A stretch of 64,000 nucleotides of DNA from Liquidambar formosana. Taxonomy: Eukaryota; Streptophyta; Magnoliopsida; Saxifragales; Altingiaceae. A program made the position numbers and the translations under genes. The stretch covers positions 24,704,375-24,768,374 of the forward strand of contig CM077827.1 in NCBI GenBank assembly GCA_039720395.1, read 5' to 3'. Positions 57,401 to 64,000 of this stretch are shown here, one piece after another; positions within the stretch are counted from its first letter, which is position 1, and each line of letters opens with the position of its first letter. The notes below the pieces were generated by a model. That model did not search any database. It saw only the letters and a list, made by a program, of their open reading frames with translations, and had not been told where the DNA came from.

Positions 57401-57773
57401 CATCTGTCCTACGGATTCCCTTTATAGTTCTCTCCAAGGCTTCTACCTTGCTAGCCAACACAGAGTCTGTATCAGAGGTCTTCCCCTTACTTCCCCCTTC
57501 CAGGTTAAAAACTTCAGGTGATTCATTCCCTTTGGGCTGAGTACTTCCCCCATCATTGGTCTTAGTGCCCTCTCCAGACTGGGTCCCATTTTCGGTGTTA
57601 TCTCCCGGGGTACGGCCATTATTCTGTTCGGGTTCGGACATCTTATGTTGGATATCTTGGGCCATTTTCAATGCCCTCTCGGATACATCAGTGGTGTAAT
57701 CAAGTTTGGTCATGATAGCTTTCAAACAGGTCTCAACATCAAAACCCCCTTCACTAGTTGCTTCATCGGCCAT
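54438..57773 (-). CDS. Retrotransposon gag-protease polyprotein
   Basis: Positions count from 57803, where the open frame has a GTG codon; the first ATG is at 57773. The gag domain lies at roughly residues 150-315 (QMFHETLATSALKWFLAL, TWEDICNEFSEHYKYN, FITRWRQKASRMADR). Two CX2HX4HX4C knuckles follow at about 401-414 and 508-521, the protease active-site motif (VLIDNGSALNVCPL) at about 753-766, and a G-patch-like segment (VGEIMRKMNFFPGIGLGRRQ) at about 914-933. Gag packages the element RNA and the protease matures the polyprotein. The frame is otherwise intact over about 1110 codons and ends in TAG at 54438-54440, inside the predicted intron. An in-frame TGA lies upstream near 57845, so the true N-terminus may have been longer. 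Confidence 0.93.
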   Translation of the reverse strand: MADEATSEGGFDVETCLKAIMTKLDYTTDVSERALKMAQDIQHKMSEPEQNNGRTPGDNTENGTQSGEGTKTNDGGSTQPKGNESPEVFNLEGGSKGKTSDTDSVLASKVEALERTIKGIRRTDDMVDVRTLSLFPQARIPLQFKMPELEKFDGTGCPKTHLKMYMRAMHPRGATDELLAQMFHETLATSALKWFLALDENRTRTWEDICNEFSEHYKYNTEVDVTRRDLETTKQGANETFSAFITRWRQKASRMADRPNEEDQIQLVVKNLLPVYHKHLFAHYFPNFKALIGAGTQVEDAIADGSIKTEEVQKSRRPNFAGKNSAEVNAIAQPIQPISLNDTNPPRQFTELHMPLEKVLEKLKSRGLLKPLDPRPPPNPLPKSYNENEYCKFHQAKGHSTNRCYRLRHEIQDLLDKQIISPPTPPNRPNVTQNPLPSHNSSNSINAIEADPSRPCLPIRQYTPLPMSLAQAFHQCCNQGLIIPHPPKPRPQTPHQYCQYHGIPGHDTEDCAMLRKVVQDLIDQKTLQLPKKSIQQQLKERYEAGDPQVGLLGEPSGRFDYYVLYSDPLPSEPIIPTGWDDIPEEVQMEDIDMIEWDDLMGDTNEIDDIWASDEEVDHMTRGGRHFKPPHLESDNPLGELDKRLDVQEEEDEVLRQLKKTNANITIWGLLMASHKHRQTVLKLLNQIQVPVDLSPEGLVNLVNPAPKNSTIVFTEADLPKSGPSHSQALHITVDTMGKRVPTVLIDNGSALNVCPLRTATVLGLGPTDFTPSGQTVRAYDNTRREVIGMVTLPLIMGPTEFRVEFQVLDVPSCFNLLLGRPWIHPAGAVPSSLHQKVKFPHEGAVVTLQGDYDLKMAGVPICEIKPESVEIPLSGFEYVQCIEKELEKEELIPLDYCPHGNLHVGEIMRKMNFFPGIGLGRRQQGIPHSIQSRVVSYTFGLGYEPTKNDYAEMTRRNKEKGKARVEGRVPDFKISPYRPTLNGYFIKEGDDFLYCGFPEPMFNPTTKIRIPGFEIFFTEWYPITAEIVDDEAINDSYWEKKEEDWVEHMDSETMVTMFQDMVLTLGESATEDCQDSSIHHATMPLHNWYLEDGTIAEILEEEDHDLPDSSL

Positions 57774-58499
57774 GTCTGACTGGTTGGTAGAATCAATCTT
57801 CACTAAGCGCCCTTGCTGGTCGCGGATCCAAGCCAGTACGTCTTCTCACTCCTCTATGAAAGGGAACAATCAGTCTCTCATCCTAAGGGTATGTCCTAGG
57901 CTTCCATATTTGTCTCAATGACTTCACGCCATATATACTCAATTAGTCCCTTTTAATCCAATCACCTTTACAAGGGTCATGGGCGAAAGGTACGTATTAA
58001 GGATATAGGGTGCAAAGGTCCTCTATTAATTTTTCCATTAAGCACATCACAAACACGGTCATGATATCATTACAAACAATGTGGGTGCATAAGGGTGAAA
58101 CCATAGTGTCCTACAAGTCTGTCTATATGGACTAATGATAAGGGTAGGCTGGGGTCCTTCACTTGCTTGAGCAATCTTTATACCTAACCACATGTGGCAT
58201 CAGGAACGCCACGTGGGTCCAGCAGTACGTGATTAACTCATTTAATATACCCAAGGGCAAGCCCAAGGGTACTTGGCAAGAGAGGTTGAGAGCTTTCGCC
58301 CCAACTCATGGAATCAGGAAAACCAAGGTTGAGGCTAGGCCCGTCAGTGGCAAGGGACATCGATCCTAACATGCAAGAGTTTGCGCACACAATGCAATAA
58401 ATGAAAGCACACAATCAAGCGGATGCAATGTGATTGATTTTAATTAAACAAAAGAAATTAACTTAGCCCAATCAAATTGTATAGAGTCTAGCCCACAAA
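57774..58499 (-). other. 5' leader of the young element
   Basis: About 0.7 kb between the primer site and gag with no convincing frame. I see no ORF1 of the kind described upstream of gag in classical Ogre elements. Confidence 0.6.
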
Positions 58500-58517
58500 T
58501 CCCCAGTGGAGTCGCCA
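58500..58517 (-). promoter_or_regulatory. Primer-binding site
   Basis: The plus strand here reads TCCCCAGTGGAGTCGCCA, like a tRNA 3' end with CCA. Its complement, TGGCGACTCCACTGGGGA, lies 3 nt inside the 5' LTR. Ogre elements are reported to use tRNA-Arg; I could not check the tRNA identity. Confidence 0.85.
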
Positions 58518-60800
58518 GTTTGTGAACCCTAAAAAGCGAGTTAAGGGCCCACGGGGCGGTTTTAAGTTTGAAAAAGGAAAAGGAGTCGCCACCTTATTTT
58601 TTAAAGGAAACAAGGAAAACCCTAAAAAAACAGTTTTGTTTTAGGAAAACAAAAGATTGACTCCATGTTTAAAATGGTAAGGCAAAAAGTCTTTTGGAAA
58701 CCAGAGAATTTAGGGCTTCGGAGGCTAAGTTACGATATGGGAAGGTTCTAGGCAAAGCCTATAGGCACCCATATCGCCCTAAACGGTCTCTTAATTTAAT
58801 TGGGCTAAATCAAAGTTTTAATCACACACAAATCAACAATTATCATCACAAGACAGCATGCATATCATTCATTCATTCATCCATATAACCAAGTAAATCA
58901 AAGAAAAACAGAAAAAGAAAGAGGGAGAGGAGAAAACCTAGGATACTTAGTATCCTAGGGCGGACTTGAACATCACGAAGAGCGCCTACGTACCATGTAT
59001 AGAAATACATGGATCAAAGTCCACGTAGTTCAAAAGGGAATAGAGTTATAACCTAATCAAGGCCTATGGTAAACCCTAAGTTTCCTTTCAAGTAAAACAT
59101 GGTAAGTTTCCAAAATAAATGATTCTCAAAAGATTTTTGGTAAAATATGGAATTTTGATAAAAGATGGAAACTTTGATTTAAAAGGTATTTTTTATTGAA
59201 AGGATACTATAGGAATCACCATATTCCCCTATTAGGAAACAACCCTAGGGGGGAGAAAGGGAAAGTTTCAAAGAAAGGAAAGAAGGGTGAATTGGGGCAC
59301 CCTCATACCCTACTTACCTTAAGCAAAAGCAACCTGTCAAAGTAACCACCCTATTGCATAGGGTAATTACCTTATTTGTAAGATTTCATCTCACAATAGC
59401 CAAAATAACCACCCCATATTGGTGGGGTAGTTGCACCTGTTGTACCTGTCAAAGCACCTGCAATTTCCATGCAAACATACCAAAAATGCCAACCAAGCAA
59501 GCTAGATTCCAAATCAAGCCATTATCGTGCCCAAACATGGGCTAACACATGCTCAAAATATCATATCAAAGACAAATAACAGATCTGGACAGAATTGAAA
59601 TAAGGTTTAAAATCAACCACAAGTCATGCAACAACATGAATCATAAGCTAACTAAAACCCTAATTCAACCCTACATGCAATGACATGCAAAAAACCCTAA
59701 AATCAACTATATGAATGCTAGAAATATCATAGTTATCAAATATGCAGCACATATATATCAACCATGAAGAAAACACAAAGAAAAACCCTAAGCTATCATG
59801 CTATATGCTACTTTCCTAATACAAGGATGAATGAAACCCTAGAATCACAATTGTGCTCAAAATCACATAAAATAACTCTAAATCATGCAAAGCCCATCAT
59901 AGACATCATGCTAATCATGCATATTAATCAATAGAAGCATCCACACATGAGAAAAATACAAGCTTGCACATGAAATATAGCTATTCTAAACATAAACTCC
60001 ATTTCAGCACTAAGGAAACCCTAGAATCCCAAACATGCAGCAAATCACATGGAACATCATCCTAGCATACTAAACAGCCCATAAATATTATCCTAATCAT
60101 GCATACATTCAACAAAACACAATAAAAACATAAGCTCTAATATGCCAAAGAGTTATTTCATGCAGAAAACCGTTTTAAGCACCTAAGAAACCCTAAAGTC
60201 CCAAACATGCAGTAAATCACATGGAATAACATCCTAGCATACTAAACAGCCCACAAATATGATCCTAAACATGCATGGAAGCAACAAGACATGATAAAAA
60301 CACAAGCTCTAATATACCAAAGAGTTATTTCATGCAGAAAACCATTTTAAGCACCTAAGAAACCCTAAAGTCCCAAACATGCAGTAAATCACATGGAATA
60401 ACATCCTAGCATACTAAACAGCCCACAAATATGATCCTAAACATGCATGGAAGCAACAAGACGTGATAAAAACACAAGCTTTGATATGCAATCATCCTAT
60501 TCTATGCAAAAACCCTAACTTTAAAAGAGAGAAGAGGAGGAAGGGGGGAATACCTATGGTGAAGTATCCTTTTGCTGCTGTAGGGAGTCCTCCTTCTCTT
60601 GTGTACTGCTGGGAGTTCCTTCCTTCAAGCCTTCAAGCAATGCTCCAGCCCTCCTCCAAGCTTACTCTCACACTCTCTCACTCAAAGTATAGGTTAAACT
60701 ACCCTAAGGATGGCTGCCATAGCCTCCAAGTCTCACACATGCCTCACACTTCAGAATTTTCTCTCCAAGTGGCCTCTTCTATTGCTGAAGTATAAGGGGG

Positions 60801-60808
60801 TATTTATA
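60801..60808 (-). promoter_or_regulatory. TATA box of the retrotransposon promoter
   Basis: TATAAATA on the minus strand in the 5' LTR. The same box is conserved in the 3' LTR (43212-43219) and in the older LTR (38405-38412). Confidence 0.75.
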
Positions 60809-60995
60809 GGGATTGAGGGAAAACCCTCAATGGTTGGGATTAAAACCCTAGGGATTGATCCAAGGGCTCTTAGAGGTTACCTTGGGGCTCAAGTAGGTCA
60901 AAAAGGGCTGAAATTAGGGTTAAATGGCGGCTAAAGGCGAGCAAATCCGAGAAAATAGGGAAGGAGCCGCGTCAAAGCTCAAAAAAGGAAAGTGG

Positions 60996-61075
60996 CTCGG
61001 GTGACCACCTGGGGCTGGGCGGCTAGCAGCCTGGGCCCAGGCGGCTAGCCGCCCAGGCCTGGGTGGTCACCCGAG
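60996..61075. repeat. GC-rich palindromic module, 5' LTR copy
   Basis: Identical to the 3' LTR copy: CTCGGGTGACC to GGTCACCCGAG, 80 bp. Confidence 0.95.
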
Positions 61076-61782
61076 GCCATGTCAGCTTCAGCCCAAATTT
61101 GACCCTTTCAGCTTCCAAATGTGTTTCAGGGCCCAAATCAACTCCGATTTTGACGAAACGAAAGCCAAAACGACCGTGTTTCGAAGGGGAATGTAATTTG
61201 AGTTACTTGAGGGCAAGAAACCCTAGCCATGGCTGCATGGTTAGGTCCTACAAAGGTGGTTAACCGCTATGCCTCACCATCGCTTAGCTTTGGTATGCAC
61301 ATAGGGTTGCACCGAATGCTTTCCGATTCGAAATTCAACCTCCCTAAACACATTTGGGGATGAAATCAAGACCAATCAAGGTCAAATGAGTAGTCATAGA
61401 GTGAAAATCATGAACCAATTCGAGCTAACCCGAAGTAGGTCTTTTAGCCAACCTGAGCCTTATTGAGCCATTCTAATCCCGAACCTTCAATTCATCAAAT
61501 TGAACCTACAAATACCTCAAATGCAACCATATGAACTCCAATTGGCAACTTGGAGATCATTTCAAAGTCAAATGGAAAGTTTGTGATCAAAAAGACGATT
61601 ATGCCCCTCAAGTCACAAAAGTTCTTATTAACCCTCAAGATCAACTCCAAATCGAACCAAAATTCATACACACCATCCTTAGGACCCTAGAAACTCAATG
61701 CAAAAGACTAGACTCAAAAAGGAAACAAAAAGACACATGCAATGACAAACCCTAGCTAAGGTGGCAAAAATGGGGTGTGACA

Positions 61783-61787
61783 GTTTG
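61783..61787. repeat. Target duplication GTTTG, right
   Basis: Matches 40917-40921. Sequence to the right resumes the older element. Confidence 0.95.
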
Positions 61788-61838
61788 ATCACACGTCAAG
61801 GCGAAACAACGTGAGGTGTAAGTTTCAAAACAAGTTGG

Positions 61839-61897
61839 CTTGGGTGACCACCAAGCTTTGGGTGGCTAGCCGCCTAGGCCTGGGGGGGTCACCTGAG
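61839..61897. repeat. Shortened GC-rich palindromic module
   Basis: From CTTGGGTGACCACC to GGTCACCTGAG, with only one GGTGGCTAGCCGCC-type core. About 20 bp of the centre are missing compared with the 80-bp copies. Confidence 0.8.
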
Positions 61898-62040
61898 CTC
61901 GAAGTGGAAATCCTACTTTAAGTAGGAAATTTCCTATTTTGATGGGTTTTTTCTTTCTAGAACTTAGATTTGTGATTTTTTTCCCTACAAAAACACATCT
62001 AAGGGGTTCCTAAACCTACTTGTATTCATTTATAGAAATT

Positions 62041-63318
62041 ATGGAGGCTCTAGACAAATTTTTAGGAGGGTTTTTGAGAGTTATGAGTGTTGAAGCAAAA
62101 TCTGAGTTCAAGTGCTTTGGCTTGGATCCATTGCTTTCCTTGAGGCATGTGAAGCTTGAAACAAACCTCCTAATTGCTGCTGCATATTTTTGGGACCCCC
62201 AAATTCATGTGTTCCGCTTTAACTATGAAGAATTGTGCCCAACCATGGAGGAGTTTTGTGCTTTGTATGGAGTTTCATCGGTAGGTCCTTTCATTCTCTT
62301 TACTCCTCGCCTAAGCTTTCTTATTTCTTTCTCCAATTTCCTTGGGATTCACCAACAATATGCTTCCATATTTGTAAAAGACCACATGGTGGATTTAATG
62401 AAATTGACAACCTTTTTCTTGTCTTATGATAGCAAAGGTATTTTGAAATTTACCTTTCCTATTAAGTATGCATTTGCCTTTTGCCTCATTGATCGTTTCC
62501 TTATTTCCACTGGTGTTCCACATGTTCCCATACAAATCTGTGAGTTGATTCTTTTCCTTACCAAGGGCCATAACTTGATTCCCATGGTACTAGCTGAGAC
62601 CATGAATAGCATAGATAAAATCCATGAGGACCCGAAAGTTCTCTTAGGAGGTAGCCCCATTTTGCTACAGATGTGGTTGCTTAAGCGATTGAAATTCCTG
62701 TTACCCACTATTATTACACCATACAAGCCCCAGCATTACTGTCTCCATCGTATTGAACTACCTGGGAGATTTTTATTGAGGGATTGGCTAGGTTATTTCT
62801 AAACTCTTTCATGGAGAAATATCAAGTGGTTCGTTTTCATATGGGGCTATAGTGAACAGGTGCTTCTACGTACTTCTAGATGTGCCATGGTGAGGCTCAT
62901 AGGACTAAGGTCTACTTCTTTTTATTGGCCTTCAAGGGTTCGTCACCAGATGGGTGCCATGCAAACCATACCCACCTCCTAGAAAGGTGACTATCTTGTA
63001 GTGCTTGTAGGTTTTTCTGTGGTTACTTAGGTGAAAGATCGATGGCCTAGCAAATTAACACTAACCCAAGTTACGAATACTGACAGTCTATATATGATGA
63101 ACCCCGAGTACAAGGAATGGTTGAAAAACAATTTGCGCGAAAGGGAGACTATTTGAAGAGAAATGATTTTTGGACTTATTAAAGACAACAAACTTGGACC
63201 TTGTAGAGAGGATATTATGGAAACAGTGACAGCGGCTCATGAACATGGCTTGAGGAAGAAAAGAAGAGAGAAGAGGAAAGCTGAAAAGCGGGCTGCAAAG
63301 AAACCCAAGAGAGATTGA
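62041..63318 (+). pseudogene. DUF7745-like gene of the older element, decayed
   Basis: Colinear with the intact gene at 49272-50558. It opens MEALDKFLGGFLRVMSVEAK and keeps AAAYFWDPQIHV, FRFNYEELCPTMEEFCALYG and GGSPILLQMWLLKRL. A TAA at about 62800, right after RDWLGYF, stops it where the intact copy continues. Beyond the stop the homology goes on (WRNIKWFVFIWG) with further stops (for example near 62981) to a basic tail ending about 63318. The TATA position is degenerate. An AATAAA lies about 50 bp downstream. Confidence 0.88.
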
Positions 63319-63643
63319 AAACTTATAGAATAGGATATTTATGGCATATTTATAGTTATTTTACTTAATATCAATAAATTGCTATGTCAATCAATTTTAG
63401 TTTTGAATGAATTGCCAATAATAAATCAAATTTGGGATTTTTATTTTGTTATTTGATTCAAACTGCACCCAAAGTAACTTTATGGGTTACCTATGTATCT
63501 CCATTATTTTCTTTTCTTTTTTCTCTCTTCTTTTTTATATTTTATATATTTTTATTTTTTTTAATAGAGAATCAGGTCTTATGTAGTTTTTATACTTTAA
63601 CTTTTGCCTAGGCTGCCTTTACGGGTTTTTAACCTAGCAGGCC
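63319..63643. other. Spacer of the older element
   Basis: Matches the young element's 50559-50885 spacer, including the AATAAA and a T-rich tract. No gene. Confidence 0.6.
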
Positions 63644-64000
63644 TCATACATAGTATTTCTTCAATTGGTCCAAATTAGTTAGACGAGCGAACTCGATTCC
63701 ATCTAAATCCATGATGCGAACAACCCCTGTTGGCAATATCTATTTGATGATGTATGGTCTACCCTAACTTGGCTTGAATTTTCCTCACGGATCTAATACT
63801 GGAGCTCTAATTTCTTTCAACACTACATCTCCTTTCTTTAGACCCCGATCTTTGACGTGCTTGTTGAATGCTCTGGCAACTCTCCACTGATACCCTTGCA
63901 CATGATACAATGCCCTTAACCGTCTTTCATCTAGTAAAGCTAACTCATCATAACGGCTTTTGACCCAGTCCATTTCTATTATCTGATTCTCATGGCAACC
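63644..64000 (-). pseudogene. Integrase C-terminus of the older element, decayed
   Basis: Homologous to the end of the pol frame at 50886-51240, including SRYDELALLDERRLRALYHV and VARAFNKHVKDRG and ending LDQLKKYYV. Two in-frame TAG codons interrupt it near 63755-63770. It is cut by the window end. Confidence 0.88.

Larger units (their letters stand above)
40922..61782 (-). mobile_element. Young TAT/Ogre-type Ty3/gypsy retrotransposon, 20.9 kb
   Basis: A complete LTR retrotransposon with 3272-bp and 3262-bp LTRs (TG...CA), a 5-bp target duplication, a primer site, gag-pro, RT, two RNase H domains and integrase, all reading leftwards. The second (archaeal-type) RNase H, very long LTRs, large size, an intron between protease and RT, and a tandem-repeat-rich 3' region are hallmarks of the TAT lineage that includes Ogre. 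By eye the LTRs differ by about nine substitutions and one 10-bp indel, so the insertion is recent. Between integrase and the 3' LTR it carries two genes on the opposite strand (46135-48796 and 49272-50558). It sits inside an older member of the same family in the same orientation. The RT frame carries one stop codon. Confidence 0.95.
58521..61782 (-). mobile_element. 5' LTR of the young element
   Basis: The upstream LTR in the leftward sense. It has a TATA box (CTATAAATACC) at 60801-60808 on the minus strand, predicting a start near 60770. That leaves about 1 kb of U3 and about 2.2 kb of R-U5. The palindromic module (60996-61075) lies in U3 about 190 bp upstream of the TATA box. Confidence 0.95.
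61788..64000 (-). mobile_element. Older TAT/Ogre-type element, resumed
   Basis: Continues the element interrupted at 40916. It contains a shortened palindrome, a decayed DUF7745-like gene (plus strand) and the end of integrase (minus strand), in the same order as in the young element. It runs off the window. No PMD exons lie between its tandem array (ending about 40720) and its DUF7745-like gene. Confidence 0.92.

Noticed and set aside
57774..58499. Search for an Ogre-type ORF1 upstream of gag
   Set aside because: Only about 0.7 kb of leader is available and no frame there is convincing.

Overview
This is nuclear DNA from a flowering plant, probably a dicot. It is AT-rich with long gene-poor stretches, is packed with MITEs, MULE-type elements, a SINE and microsatellites, and ends in a large nested Ty3/gypsy retrotransposon of the TAT/Ogre type. 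The conventional host-gene content is low: one FANTASTIC FOUR-like gene (minus strand, 14537-16198) whose reading frame is broken twice in triplet-repeat tracts, and one dead exon of a rhamnose-biosynthesis gene (NRS/ER type, minus strand, 10154-10568).

Layout. 1-1190: an LTR-like fragment carrying repeated GTGCGTACGCAAC-type motifs. 1.2-9 kb: intergenic DNA with two related Stowaway-like MITEs, a Tourist-like MITE, a 1.7 kb MULE-like element with imperfect 9-bp target duplications, and a tandem duplication. 9.4-13.2 kb: the NRS/ER pseudogene, an 843-bp MULE with a perfect 9-bp target duplication, a Helitron 3' end downstream of an unidentified exon-like fragment, and a tRNA-derived SINE. 14.5-16.2 kb: the FAF-like gene. 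16.2-36.8 kb: intergenic DNA with many inverted repeats, minisatellites, hAT and MULE MITEs, and a long near-perfect hairpin.

36.9-64 kb: two nested members of one retrotransposon family, both transcribed leftwards (minus strand). The older copy (3' LTR 36857-39391, interior 39392-40916 and 61788 to the window end) is split by a young copy at 40922-61782. The young copy has 3.27-kb LTRs differing by about nine substitutions and one 10-bp indel, and a 5-bp GTTTG target duplication. It encodes gag-protease, a predicted 177-bp intron, then RT, two RNase H domains and integrase; the RT frame carries one TGA stop.

Downstream of integrase, on the opposite strand, the young element carries two further genes: an intact single-exon DUF7745-like gene (49272-50558) and an apparently intact seven-exon plant mobile domain (PMD) gene (46135-48796) whose internal introns are all phase 0. 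An ~80-bp GC-rich near-perfect palindrome occurs in each LTR upstream of the TATA box, and again upstream of each antisense gene. The older copy has a decayed DUF7745-like gene with a shortened palindrome, no detectable PMD gene, and a completely different tandem array in its 3' region. The cassette of antisense genes plus a shared palindromic promoter module is the most notable feature of the window. No tRNA, rRNA or CRISPR locus was recognised.
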